Part shown: piece after piece, positions 1-11,527 of the stretch
How the letters are laid out: every line of letters starts with the position of its first letter
How positions within the stretch are numbered: the stretch's first letter is position 1
Assembly (NCBI GenBank): GCA_964019165.1
Contig: OZ025283.1
Coordinates: 255,501-319,500, forward strand
Source: Mastigias papua
Taxonomy: Eukaryota; Cnidaria; Scyphozoa; Rhizostomeae; Mastigiidae
Length of the DNA: 64,000 bases
Direction of reading: 5' to 3'
Position numbers and translations under genes: made by a program
The notes under the pieces: model-generated
What the model was told of the DNA's origin: nothing
The model's database searches: none
What the model saw: only the letters and a program-made list of their open reading frames with translations

Positions 1-402
1 GACACCTATTATAGTTTGCGGAATATAACTCATTTGCAACTGCCGAAAGTAAGGACGACAATATATGGTACTGAGAATATTCAATACAGAGGCTGCTTTT
101 TATGGTCCTCACTTCCACGTTGTTTGAGAGACTGTAGCACAATTCAAGAATTCAAAAGAAAAATAAAACAGTGGAATGGCGATTCATGCACCTGCAGATT
201 GTGTAGAGTTTTTATAAAAGATTTGGGGTTTTTGGATTAATTAATTTTGTCTTTTTTTTAGTGTTTTTTGCATTGTAACTTATAAGTTATTTTCTTTTCA
301 TTACAGTTGGTCTTAATTAGCTGTTATTTTAGCTATTTCAATTAGAAAGCCACCTTTAAATAAATCAATAATACTAATAATAATAATAATAATAATAATA
401 AA
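1..402 (+). mobile_element. 3' end of a non-LTR retrotransposon (LINE)
   Basis: The reading frame is open from base 1 and stops at 240. It gives the C-terminal tail of a CR1/L2-type LINE reverse transcriptase protein: an RTTIYG motif, then YRGCFLWSSLP, then FKRKIKQW and a terminal Cys pair (CTCRLC). This tail is well known at the end of such polyproteins. The catalytic part lies outside the window. About 125 bases of AT-rich 3' UTR follow, ending in a (TAA)n tract at about 368-402, the usual LINE tail. I am confident of the family type, not of the exact clade. Confidence 0.75.
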
Positions 403-481
403 ACACTGAAGCTCTCACAAAATATTCCAAGCACGGTCAAGAAATTCAGAAATTGCATTTGCCACAAGAGAGTGAAAATGC

Positions 482-1411
482 TCTGTTAGCAGATCCCACA
501 TGAACAAAAACCCCACTGGTTCATCTCCTGCCATGAACATTGAGGGAAGTAAGAGAATATTCAACAGGTCAGTAGTGAAGAGAAATATAGGGATCACTAG
601 CTATGTAGGGGATGGAGATATCAAAGCATATTGTAAAGTTATAGAAGAAAAGCCATACGGTGAGGACTTTGAAATAAAAAAGCATGATTTCATAGGTCAT
701 GTGCAAAGCTGTGTAGGCTCCAATGTTAGAAAACGTAAAGCAAAAAGTGGCAAAAAAGCTTAGTGATGGAAAAACACTAGGGGAAAAGGAAGACTTGCAT
801 CAGCTGAAAGTGACAACTACAGGTTTACTATCAACTTGCCATTAACTGCATAATTGGAAACATGGAAGGAATGAAAACTTCCATAGATGCAATTCTTCAC
901 CATAGGCTGTCTACTGATGCAATTCCCAATCAGTGTTCTTGCCCTGAGGGAGAAGACAGCTGGTGCTGATACAATGCAGATCCAGCCTCTTACAAGCACA
1001 GAACTCCATTGCCAAAGGCAGTTGCCCTACCTATCAAGCCCACATTTGATAGGCTAAGAGATCATAAACTACTTGAGCAATGCCTTGCTAGATACAATCA
1101 AAATGCAGCAGTAAGGTTTAATAGTGTATTATGGAAGCTTTGGCCATATCAGTATTTGTTGGTGATCTAGCAATGACATTGTGCTCATCTTTAGCTGTCA
1201 TTTTATACAACAATGGCCATCTAAAAGTATCTATTGTATTGAAAACATTGGCTTAGCCACAGGAACCTATTGTTTGAATGAGCTCCAATATAAGGATAAT
1301 ACTAGAGTGTACCTGGCAGAATATAAATTTTCAGAAAAGAGTAAGAATCAAAGGCTAGCTAGAAGGAAGGAAAGACTTCATCAGAATGGCAAAGATCAAG
1401 AAAACTGAAGG
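482..1411 (+). pseudogene. Mutator-like transposase relic
   Basis: Translated pieces match the Mutator-like transposase domain found in many invertebrate genomes. 500-763 carries the EGSKRIFNRSV and YVGDGDIKAYCKV blocks and an IGHVQ motif. At 940-966 the CPEGEDSWC motif appears, followed at once by a TGA stop. Near 1085-1140 the QNAAVRFNSVLW block is readable, and 1181-1408 is the C-terminal tail. Frames change between pieces and several stops interrupt them, so the copy is dead. It is clearly diverged from the second copy at 3130-5150 and represents another subfamily. The N-terminal zinc-binding part is missing, so the copy is truncated. Confidence 0.75.
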
Positions 1412-1776
1412 CTTCTTCTATGAATATGGCGGTTTTTGAATTGATTTATTACAGGCAAACATTGACGCCATGTTTCTCAAAACATACTTTAATGCTGCTG
1501 CATTTGCTAGGGCAAGACATTTAAAGCCTGTGATTGCATTAGGAGGCTGAAAATCAAACCACAGGGGTGGTCTATGTTCACTCAGATCACACTTTTACTT
1601 TTACCGAAGTAAATGTCTTGGTCGTGGCCAATGCTTGACAAAAATAATTGAAGATGTGATACAGACGTAGCATGATAACTACGTAGAATATCAAAAAGTC
1701 CCTCTGAGGAAACATAGAGCTTTCCAAGCTCTTCAATATGACATATACCTTGTTTAATGTATATGACTGTTGCAAA
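1412..1776. other. Intergenic, nothing recognised
   Basis: About 365 bases of AT-rich sequence between the Mutator-like relic and the hAT-type insertion. The last eight bases (1769-1776) are the left copy of the hAT target duplication. No coding signal or repeat was recognised. Confidence 0.5.
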
Positions 1777-2653
1777 CAGTGGCGAAGCTAAAGGTCGTGC
1801 TTGTCATGCCCGACCCAACCATAAATTTTTGTCAATATTTTTTTCTGTGTCAATAGCAAATAAGGAGTGTTTTCTTAGCTTCTCTCGATAAGATGCACAT
1901 TCCAAATGGTTTTATTATCCCTGTATCTCTGTTGTGTCCTATGCCTTTGACACCCTGTGCTGAGACTGTTGATTGCAATGCGCATGTCTGTAGGTCATGC
2001 CCAAAAGTAAATAGCACAAAATAGGACAATAACTTATTGTAAAATCCTGTAACTATATTGGCTTAACTGCAGTCATGTGCTAGCAATAACAATCCATGGT
2101 CGTGCCGTCTCTACAAGCACGAAGTGCAGACATGCGTAGTGCAGCACAGTTTCTTATAGCTCTTTGTCTTCCTAACCAGCTATCCATGTAGAGATGAATT
2201 TTGCTTTATTCAAAAGAAACAAATACTTGAGAGAAATTGCTCAGATCCAAGCCCAGCAATTACTGAAAAAAGGATTGGCTTTGTGGCAGTGTTTCTTCAA
2301 AACAGTCTTTGTGGCACATTATTTTGTTAACTGATGTTAGTATTAGAAGACTGGATGTCTCTTATTATGGGTGTCGAGAGGATTTTTATCAACAGGGACT
2401 ACCTAGTTTGAGGGGTGACTGAGACGTGGCTATCAGCGACTTAATACTGCTACTAAACCTTGATTAAAAGACTTCATAATGGGGGCTTGATAGCATCAGC
2501 TCATAATACTGCAAAAAAATGTAAAGTATGTGCAAACGACTATTTTATGCAAAAAAGTAGGAGGGGCCAGTACCCCCATCCCTTGGTTTCAATGGCCCCT
2601 TTAGAAAATCATTAATGGGCATGACCATCTATTTTAGTTCAGCTTCGCCACTG
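1777..2653. mobile_element. Non-autonomous hAT-type DNA transposon
   Basis: The element starts CAGTGGCGAAGCT and ends with its inverted form, AGCTTCGCCACTG, typical of hAT termini. It is flanked by GTTGCAAA (1769-1776) and GTTGCAAG (2654-2661), an 8-bp target-site duplication with one mismatch, the length made by hAT transposases. Internal similarity of the ends extends past the first 13 bases to the CATGCCC block. The 877-bp interior has no long ORF; one short stretch near 2194-2330 could be a scrap of transposase, but I cannot show it. The element would need a transposase supplied in trans. Confidence 0.85.
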
Positions 2654-3129
2654 GTTGCAAGCAAGCAGGAATGCTATGGTATCATTTGTTCACTTGGTAA
2701 CGTGTAGATTTAAAGATGTGCTTTCCACTTTGAAAATGAGTTTACTTCACATTTTGTGATTTTGGGTGTTTTGGTGCTCAAACATAGCTTTAACTATATA
2801 ACATCATACTTTAATGTTTGCATTTAAAACTCTATTTTTATTGATATTTAAATTAAAATTCTTACAAGGTAGTATTCAAAATCTTCCTTAGCAACGAGTC
2901 AAAATTGGTTGCTAAGGGTAACTGTTTACATTTGAACCACCCCACCCATTCTGAAATTGGTAATTTGGCCATCCCTTGCTATTGTAGAGCACTTAGCCAC
3001 CCTGTTGTGCTCTCTGCATCAATCCAAGGCCAGATACATGAGATCAGGCAGTGTCTTGATGAGATTTATACAAGTTGGAAGTTGACTACAAGGCTGAGTT
3101 TGAAAGTAGTATTATAAGCAAATGTCACA
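2654..3129. other. Intergenic with one short hairpin
   Basis: AT-rich spacer. The only structure seen is a perfect 10-bp inverted repeat, CCTTAGCAAC at 2886-2895 and GTTGCTAAGG at 2908-2917, with a 12-base loop. A short ORF at 2905-3117 has no recognisable domain and I do not count it as a gene. The left end of the Mutator-like element must lie in or before this stretch, but I found no inverted repeat marking it. Confidence 0.4.
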
Positions 3130-5150
3130 TTGAAAATGTCGCCATCTAAATATAGAGCAAAAGTGAGAAAATCAAGAAGGAAAAGGACAGTGTTTACTGG
3201 AAGTAGATATCAAGACATTAGAAATTCATCGACAAATGATAATCGGGCTAACCAAACTTTGGATGAATGCTTCCGGGAGTTAGACACTGCTGCCACATGT
3301 TGTACACCAGTTTCAAAATCAGACAGTAAGCTCCAAAATTCTTTGTTTAATGAACTAGAAGAGTCCCTTGTAATGACAAGGTCAGCTAGTAAGAGGTTGG
3401 GATTGACCAGACAGAAAAGTAGACGAGAAGTGAATGATGACTTGTCGATTGTTGATATGTTGTTTCCGCAAGCCCTGAAATCAGCTGTGATTTGCAAGCA
3501 CTGTAGAAGTAGGAAATCAGTGATGAAGTTATACAAAGATGAGAATAAGAGACATGGACTTGCTGAAACATTTTACCTTCAATGCTCTGAATGCTTACAC
3601 AGCACACAGTTCTTTTCTAGTAGAAGGATTGCACTTGGAAGATTTGAAGTCAACAGACGATCTGTTTTAGCTTGTACTTTTATGAAAGGTGGGAGGCAGG
3701 TGCTGGCAAATTTTTGTGGAGCTATGAACCTACCACCTCCATTATCCAGAGCATCATATTCCAAACACTTGAAGCTTGCATCAAATGTGTATCAAGAGAA
3801 TGCAGATAGAAAGATGGTTGAGGCTGCAAATCAATTACGACAACAGACCTTGAAGAAAAATCCAGGGATAGATAAGTGTGATGTAGATGGTGCAGTACCA
3901 GTGGCAGTAAGTGTAGATGGCACTTGGCAAAAGAGAGGCTTTACTTCAAAGTTTGGTGTCACATTGATTGTGTCTGTTGACACGGGTGAGATTTTGGATT
4001 TTGAAGTGTTATCACTTCACTGCCATGAATGCAGTAAGCATCAGCTGGATGACAAAAGCACCCAAAAGTACACATTATGGAAAGAAAAACACTCTTCAAA
4101 CTGTCAGATAAATTTTTAGGGTTCATCTGGGGCCATGGAAGGAAAGGGAGTCCTTAAAATGTTTAAAAGATCAATTGAGAAAAGACAGTTGAAATATACT
4201 CAATTTGTTGGAGATGGAGATAGTAATACATTTAGAATTGTAGCAGACGAAATGAAAAAGATCTATGGAGATAGGTATGAAGTCCAAAAAGAGGAGTGCA
4301 TTGGTCACATACAGAAAAAGATGGGGAATGCACTTAGGACATTAAAGAAGACCATGAAAGGTGAACGTTTGTTGGACAATAAGACAAGTGGAGGAAAGGG
4401 TTGCCTAACTAAAGACAAGATAAATTCTATCCAGCTGTATTATGGCAAAGCTTTACGAGAAAACAGAGGAGACTTAAAATGAATGCAAAATGCCACATGG
4501 GCTATTTTCTACCACTCTGGGAAGCCTACAACTAACATAAAGGTGGATGACCCACACAGATTCTGCCCAAGTGGTGAGAATTCTTGGTGCAAGTTCAATG
4601 CTGACAAGGAAAGAATGGTAAAGACATACAATGAGAGCAAGAGACTACCTAGCTCATTTTATGAGCACCTGGAGCCACTTTTTCAGAAGTTATCTTCTGA
4701 AGAATTGCCGTCTAGATGCCTAAAAGGCGTAACACAAAATGCCAATGAAAGTATAAATCACTCAATATGGAACAGTTGCCCCAAAGAAACATTTTGCAGT
4801 AAAGTCAGAATCATGACAGCCATATCTGAGGCAGTCTCATATTTCAATACAGGGGCAGGAGCCTAGCTGCACGTTATGATGCATCAGACATTCCTAGTGT
4901 AGGACAGCATTCTTTCAGGGCTGCAAGATTGCAAGATCAGTTAAGGAGAAAGGCATCTTCACAGGAAATACAAGAAAACTACAAGGTATGGAGGCTGAAA
5001 AGAAAAGGCTTTCTAAGAAACCAAGCAAAGCATACAGCCATTCATTATAAGGCTGGAGGATTTGATATCCTAGAACATAAAGTAGGGGAGAAGAGAAAAA
5101 CTGCTTTCTTAAACAACAAGTCAAAGAGAGCAGAAAAGGGAAGAACATGA
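3130..5150 (+). pseudogene. Mutator-like transposase, nearly full length, broken
   Basis: A single reading frame runs 3130-4866 apart from two stops, TAG at 4117-4119 and TGA at 4480-4482; a frameshift near 4858-4862 moves the tail (to 5150) into another frame. Domains in order: a basic N-terminus; a zinc-type CKHC...CSEC pair (residues about 119-155); the VSVDGTWQ strand of the RNase H-like fold (about 258); a CHECSKHQ...H..C zinc insert; the FVGDGDS motif after the first stop; IGHIQKKMG; CPSGENSWC; and the QNANESINHSIW block. These are the conserved blocks of the Mutator-like transposase domain of animal genomes. Each break falls where the family sequence continues directly, so the damage is recent compared with the copy at 482-1411. 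I did not find terminal inverted repeats. Confidence 0.85.
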
Positions 5151-6740
5151 ACATTTGATAGTTTTATAGTGCCACATTTGTCTACAGAGGATATTGTCAC
5201 TGATGTCCCAATAACAATGCCCATAGAAAAACAACTTATAGAGCTAGTTGTTACTTCATTCCACATATAACTCATTTTTATGATATCATAGTAACTATTG
5301 ATAAAAGTCCCAAAGACTTGCTTTGAACAATTGTGAGCTCAAAAGGAAAATACTTCTTTAGATGCGTTTTTATGAAAACATTGAATCTATGACCCTACAA
5401 GTGTGGGACAGTCATAAATCTAGCCAGCAAGCATATAGTGAAATGAAATTGTGATGAGAGATTCAGATCTACATTATCAGTGCAATGATCAGGAGATTTT
5501 GAGAAAAAGTAAATAGTAGAGCTGCTACTATGGAAACAGTTCTTTTTTTGAATTATCCCCCTTGTGTGTGAGATACCACAATTTCTCCTGATAGATGCAT
5601 TGACTGAAGGAAGACTAGTATAAGAAAATTTCACCTCAATATCTTCTTCCAATCAAAAGTTAGTTTAGTCCCAAGCATCATATCAGTTCGTGCATAAATT
5701 TCCATAAATTAGTAATTATTATAGATTTTTCATATTTCTTCTATATTTTTGATAAAAGAAGTCCTTCTAATCTCTTTGTTAAAGTTTTGTAGCATAATAA
5801 GTAGAACTTTCACTTCTAGGCAAGTTTTAAGATCAACTGCAAGTTTGCAATAAAAGTCAAAAGTACACCGTTAAGAGACCTGATTTAGATCAGGTAAGTC
5901 AGTTACAGCAACTTATTTTATGAGGTGGTACATATTCTAGTGGAGATTATATTGACCTATGTTGCCAGAGTGTCAATCACCCTACAGACTTTCTTTAGAC
6001 TATGACTGCAACTACAGTTTTATGTATGAATGCAAAGACATCCATTATCAGATAAAATAAATGAACATCAATGCATCATTATTAGGGAAAGAGACTGCTT
6101 AGATCGTCAGAATGTTGAAGTGAAACTAGAAGCAAAATAACAAATCAAACGCATTGTTTCTTTAATTAGATCAGTGGAGGGAATGAACCAGTGCATAGAG
6201 TTGGAAAAGTCTCGACATCAAACCAGTAGACTGAGCCTGATATATTAGCTGCTCAACAAGATCAGTTTGTGAAGAAATAACTGGAGTCACCATAGATGAA
6301 ATCAAGAGATTGAGAAGGAAAAGACAGGTAAGCAGGACAGTGGCAATGGACTTATCAATAAAGTACAGGCAGAACAGGATGAGCATGCAGATAATGGTGA
6401 TGAAAGAATAGTGGAGTAACTAGAATGAAACTTACAACACAACTAAGGGCCTGTTTACATGAGGTGGGCTGGCCCACCTAAGTGAGCTGGTGTAATATAT
6501 GTGATCATGAAATTGTGTGTGTAAACTAAGTAGAATATACATGTGAAAATAACCCCTGTAAACCTGTGATGTTGTCAACCCTTGGTGGTGTCTGTATCGT
6601 GTCATGTTATCGTGGTGTGTGTCTCCATATCAAGTAGTGTCCTGTAGTTATGATTGTAGTTATACATGCTGTAATTTATGAAATGATTTAGTCGTGATTA
6701 GAGAGTCAAACAAAGAACACGTCTCTCTCTGTGTATGCTC
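5151..6740. other. Long gene-poor stretch
   Basis: About 1.6 kb of AT-rich sequence with stops in all frames and no domain I recognise. At 6446-6465 the text GGGCCTGTTTACATGAGG resembles the start of a DNA-transposon terminal repeat, but no inverted partner was found nearby. The 5' region, and possibly the remains of the left LTR, of the following Ty3/gypsy element should lie within 6470-6740; with no second LTR copy present it cannot be delimited. Confidence 0.4.
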
Positions 6741-6750
6741 TGCATAAGCC

Positions 6751-7668
6751 ATGCTACACCTTGGTGACAGGAGGCGAATTACCCGTGCCTTGGCCTCAAC
6801 CGTTGTTCCTGACCGTTTCGATGGTGGTGACTTTGCACATTGGCTTCGCCATTTTGAGCGTTGTTCTGTTGCCAATGACTGGAATGACGCCTCGCGACTG
6901 GCGAAAGTGCCTGCCTGTTTAAGAGGCCCTGCTGCCACATTCTTTGACTCGCTAGCGGATGGTGAGAGAGATACATACGAACACCTAACGGCCAGTCTTC
7001 ATTGATGTTTTATGCCCTCTGTCAACAGAGAACAATACTACACTGACTTTCATGCTCAAGACTTGCACCCATCTGAGAGCCCTATGCTCTTCCTCTGGCA
7101 TCTCAAGGACATTCTATGCAGGGCTGAGCCTGATCTCAGTGCTGATGCTTTTGATGCCTTACTTCGCCATCAAGTCATGTGCGGTCTTCCACCGCCCTTA
7201 CGGATGAAACTCTTGGAGTCCAACCCAACACCAGATCTGGACAAAATGGTTCAAGGTGCCCACCGTTTTCATGCTCTTGATGCCTTGCCTCAGCCTCCAG
7301 CCGCTTGTTTGGCCACTGCTGAAGAGCCTTTGAGGCCCACTATGCCTATTAGGCCCAACGATGCATGTCTTACCCGCCTAGAGAACCTGGTGTATGACCT
7401 GGCGGCTACTTACCCTCAAGTCGTTGCCACCGGTGGTCACTGTACAGCTGCAGCCCCGTCAACTCGCTGCCCTCATTGTTTTTATTGTGGGGAGATAGGC
7501 CACATTGTGTGTTTGTGTGCCCTTCGTCGTGGAGAAGAGCGATGTACAGCATGTGGTGGTTTGGGACACAAACCTGATGTTTGTGCAAACCACCTTCATT
7601 CCCGCCACGAGGATCAAGAGGCCGCACAAGTACCCAGTGTGGACAGTAATAGTTCCTCTAAACGTTAG
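6751..7668 (+). pseudogene. gag: Gag, Ty3/gypsy
   Basis: The nucleocapsid-type structural protein of the element. The N-terminal part carries a capsid-like helical region (FDGGDFAHWLRHFE). One frame is used throughout, but TGA at 7003-7005 interrupts it after 84 codons and the same frame resumes at 7006. The C-terminus has two CCHC zinc knuckles of the C-X2-C-X4-H-X4-C form, CFYCGEIGHIVCLC and CTACGGLGHKPDVC (about 7477-7600), which bind the RNA genome in this family. The chosen start is the first ATG before the conserved region; the true start may lie upstream. Confidence 0.8.
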
Positions 7669-7742
7669 TCATTTTCTTTAAACTTCAATGGGGTGCCTCG
7701 GTATTAGGAAGTTGGCACAATGAGCACCCCTCTGGTTTTGCT

Positions 7743-8108
7743 GTGGGAAATACTCCTGATATTCCAGTGCCTCGCCAACCTCTTCTAGTTTGCGAATTTC
7801 CAGGTGGTGTACAGTTATCAGCCCTTTTGGATACTGGATCCATGCGGTCCATCTTAAGTGCTGATGTGTATCAGCAAATTGCCGATAACTGTTCCTGCCA
7901 AGGTCAAACGTTGGCACCTGTCAGGGTTATTTCTTCTAGTCCATGTATATCAGTAACTGGTCACCCTTTACATTTCTCTGGTTTAATGGAAACTCAATTC
8001 CCTTTGCCTGGTTGTGATTATCGCTATACTGCCGAAGTTATGATTTGTGATACTTTTGATGCAGCCCTTACAATGCATTTTAGGATGGGATTTTATTGTT
8101 GCACATAA
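7743..8108 (+). pseudogene. Retropepsin-like protease, Ty3/gypsy
   Basis: An aspartic protease domain that would cleave the gag-pol polyprotein. The active-site motif is LLDTGSMRSILS, with the catalytic DTG present. The frame differs from gag, as is usual for frameshifted pol, although here the shift may equally be decay. The conserved GWDFI strand that should end the domain is found in a different frame (about 8089-8105), so a frameshift occurred near 8070-8090. Confidence 0.75.
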
Positions 8109-10088
8109 ACTCCAGTTATCTTATTTAGGGGGCTCATATATCCTCGTAGGCCCACATGGCAGTACCCCTTTGAGTCCTCTGGGTCCACAGTGTACCTCTC
8201 CTTCCCATTGTTCTATTGTCTCCAGTGCCCCCCAGGAGGACTCTGCCCCACTTTTTACACAGTCTCCCAGCCAGGGTCCACTGAAGCTTGCTCTTGTTGA
8301 TAGCTTTATGCTCCCTAGTTGGAGTGAATGTATCTTACACGCTAAACCCCCTCGTGGTTATTCTGATCAGTTACTCATGGTATCTCCACTTGATACTTCT
8401 CCTACTTCTGATTTTGTTATTGCTTTTATGCTTAGCTCGGTAGATAATGGTCAAGTTCCCGTGCGTGTTATGAATCCTTCTGAATCTCCAATTCAGTTAT
8501 TTAAAGGTCAGAAAATAGCTCAGTGTATGCCAGTTGTAGAGACCGCAGCGTTTTCCAGTAAGAGTTCAGTTAGTGAAATCTGTGCCAGTGCTACTAGTGG
8601 ATCAGTTATGGACCCCAGCACTTTAACAGAACTCGAATCAGCTATTAACCCACGCTTACCTGCTGAAGACAAATGTACGCTTTTACACACATTACTTAGA
8701 TTTCCCGATGTTTTTAATAACGGCCTAGGACATACTGACATTATGACTCATAAGATTGCCACTGGGGATTCCCCTCCTATACATCAATATCCACAGCGTC
8801 TCCTGTACCATTTTCGTACGGAAGTTGATAAGCAGGTTAAGGAGATGCTGTCCCAGGGTGTTATCCAGCCTAGTACAAGCCCTTGGTCCTCTCCTGTTGT
8901 CCTTGTCAAAAAGAAAGACAGATCCTATTGTTTTTGCATTGACTAATGCAAACTAAAAGTAGTCACTAAGCCAGATGCTAATCCTCTACTGCGTGTTGAT
9001 GATTTACTGGATGCCTTGAATGGATACAATATGTTTAGTACTTTAGACCTTCGCAGTGGGTACTGGCAAGTAAGTATGCATTCAGAGGATCGGGAGAAAA
9101 CTACCTTTATGACACCCAATGGCCTTTACGAATTTCTTAGACTGCCTTATGGTTTGTCTACTGCCCCAGCTACTTTTTCACATGCCATCAGTATAATCGT
9201 ATCTGGCCTCACCTATGAGATGTGTTTCTGTTATTTCAATGACATCATTGTTTTTTCTACAGATATCCATAAACACTGCCAATGCCTCTCGACTGTCTTA
9301 CAATGGTTTTGTGACCAAAATATGTGCGTTAAGGCCTCTAAATGCTCTTTTGCCAGTGATGAAGTTGTTTACTTAGGCCACACAGTGTCTCAACATGGTA
9401 TTCACACTCACCCTTCGAAAATCCAGGCCATTAAAGATCTTACTGCCCCTTCAAACTTAGATGAATTACGCTCGTTCTTAGGCCTTGCGGGGTATTATAG
9501 GAGATTCATCCCTCGTTTTGCTACTGTCACTTCACCCTTAACTGCTCTCACTAAAAAGGGTGCTACATTTGTTTGGACAGACCTTACCGAAAATGCATTT
9601 CAAGTACTCAAGACTTGTCTTTCCTCTGCGCCCATTCTCGCATATCCTAACTTTGAAAAGCCCTTTATTAAACTGACGCCTCTGATGTTGGACTGGGTGC
9701 TGTGCTTACACAACTTGATATATCTGGTCACGAGCGAGTTATATCGTATGTGAGTCGCACATTGTCAGGCAGGGAGCAAAATTATACAGCGATGGAAAAA
9801 GAAGCACTAGCTGTTGTACTTGCAACTAAACACTTTCGTATCTATCTTTTAGGGCGGAAATTCCAGCTTGTCACTGACAATAGGGTGTTAAAATGGCTCC
9901 ATACCATCCAGCCTAAAGGCCGGATTGCCAGATGGATCATGGACTTGCAGGAATTGGACTTCTCTGTAACCCATAGACCTGGTTCTTCTAACCAAAATGC
10001 CGATGTGCTCTCTCGTTTGACTCATGATGCGTCCTCCTCTCAGCGCAATGCATCCCTCTGTCAAGTGCTTTGTCGGGCTTGTCCCTGA
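8047..10088 (+). pseudogene. pol: Reverse transcriptase and RNase H, Ty3/gypsy
   Basis: The RT domain begins with the SPWSSPVVLVKKKD motif (about 8878) and reads to TAA at 8944-8946, then continues in the same frame through LDLRSGYWQV and LPYGLSTAPATF. The catalytic box reads YFND at about 9232-9243, where active enzymes have two adjacent aspartates, so one catalytic Asp is replaced by Asn. A frameshift near 9670 moves the RNase H domain into another frame, readable as DASDVGLGAVL and then EKEALAVV and VTDNRVLKWL, to the stop at 10088. Function is therefore lost twice over, by residue change and by frame. Confidence 0.85.
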
Positions 10089-10179
10089 TTATAATGTATA
10101 TTCTGCCCAACGTGACGATTCCGCTATTTCGACAGTCATAGAACTGAACGAAAAGGGATTTCCATGACCCCCACAATTT

Positions 10180-11312
10180 GTGTGGCAAGATAACCGTTTT
10201 TTGTCTTCTTATTGGCATTGCTGGGATCAACTGTTTTTGCAAACTGGGCTGTTAATGAAGTCTTCAAATCTTTCTCAGCAGCTCCCTCAAAATAACGTAG
10301 TTATCCCACAACACTTAATAGATGTTGTAGGTCGTACTTTGCACAGCAGCTCTTCTGGGGGTCACATGGGTGTCAATCGGAGTGTATCAAAGGCTAGAGA
10401 GCGGTTCTTTTGGCCTCAAATGCAGGAATCTGTTCAACTTTTTATTAAAAATTGCCCTGAATGTAATCAGATTAAAGACAGTCACCGCTTAACCAAGGCA
10501 CCATTGCAAAGCATCAAGGTAAGAGAACCCTTCGTAGTTTGGGCCATGGATTACATGGGACCTATCAAAGAAACAGACCGTGGGAATAAACATATCTTTG
10601 TGCTGATGGACCATTATACCAAATGGTGTGAAGCATTCCCAACTAAGGATCAGAACGCTTCCACTGTAGCTCATGTCCTTATGTCTTGTGTGTTTTCTCG
10701 TTTTGGGCCTCCCACAGTCCTCCACTCTCATCAGGGTCGCAATTTCGACAGCACCCTGATGCATGAAGTATACAATTTGATGGGAATAAAGAAAACCCGG
10801 ACGACTGCTTACCACCCACAGTGTGATGGACTTGTGGAACGCCAGAACCATACTCTTCAAAACATCCTTTCCAGTTTTGTGTCTGAGCATAGTGTAGATT
10901 GGGACCAGTGGATAGATCAGGCAGTATTTGCATACAATACTAGTGTCCATGAGTCTACAGGTATGTCCCCATACGAAATGCTTTTTGGGCGTCCAGCTCG
11001 GATGCCTATTGAGGTAGAGTTGGGTGCCGCTTAGAAATCCTAGTAGCCAGTCAGACTATAGTCAGTCCTTGAGAAAAGCTCTTAGTTACTCTAACCAACT
11101 TGCTCAACGTAATCTCGCTCTTGATAGATCCAAACAGGCCTCTAATTATAATAACAAGAGTAAGAAGGATTGGAAGCCTTTTGAAACTGGGCAGACTGTA
11201 TGGCTTTGGCGTCCCAAGCACTGGAAGTTCGGTAGGCAATGGACAGGCCCATACAAGATATTGTCAAGAGATGGGGTAAACTACAAGTTACTGGCTGGAC
11301 GGGAAGTGCATG
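10180..11312 (+). pseudogene. Integrase, Ty3/gypsy
   Basis: The HHCC zinc domain is readable (LHSSSSGGHMG, then CPECNQIK). The DDE core follows with WAMDYMGPI (first Asp) and GLVERQNHTL (Glu), but the second catalytic position reads HSHQGRNF, a His at 10729-10731 where the family has Asp. The frame breaks near 11024-11034, and the C-terminal tail with GQTVWLWRPKHWK and WTGPYKIL lies in the next frame. The match stops at about 11312 after the GREVHV strand. Confidence 0.85.
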
Positions 11313-11527
11313 TATGTGAGGAGGGTCTGCAACAGCGACGACGTTGTGGCTCTCGGTGAGACCGACACCGTCTTCCCCTGCAGGACGTGCACGCGATCCG
11401 AGCACAGGCTTGACGTGGCGCAGTCTGTCATCGACATCGGTAGGTCTCCTTTGTCTTTTAGCCTCGTTAGGCTTCAGGTATTTAGGCCCAGAGCTCCCAT
11501 ACATTTCAATCTCTCCAGACACGGTGA
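11313..11527 (+). other. GC-rich junction region
   Basis: From here the base composition and codon texture change sharply to C-rich. Open frames exist in two plus-strand frames (11310-11699 and 11344-11541), but I cannot decide which was coding. A splice-donor-like GAG/GTAGGT lies at about 11536. The text is probably the 5' part of the ORF at 11528-12981. Confidence 0.35.

Larger units (their letters stand above)
6741..11312 (+). mobile_element. Degenerate Ty3/gypsy retrotransposon, 3' truncated
   Basis: Gag, protease, reverse transcriptase, RNase H and integrase follow in the Ty3/gypsy order on the plus strand. At least three frameshifts and two in-frame stops break the reading frame, and two catalytic residues are replaced, so the copy cannot move by itself. 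The coding similarity ends near 11312, where base composition switches abruptly to a GC-rich block. No 3' LTR follows, so the element lost its right end at that junction. The element is much older than the minus-strand gypsy element at 14271-27960 and not closely related in sequence. Confidence 0.85.

Noticed and set aside
2886..2917. 10-bp hairpin as a transcription terminator
   Set aside because: No gene ends here and the region is eukaryotic; it is only listed as a small inverted repeat.
6446..6465. Transposon-end-like GGGCCTGTTTACATGAGG
   Set aside because: No inverted partner or target duplication was found within reach.
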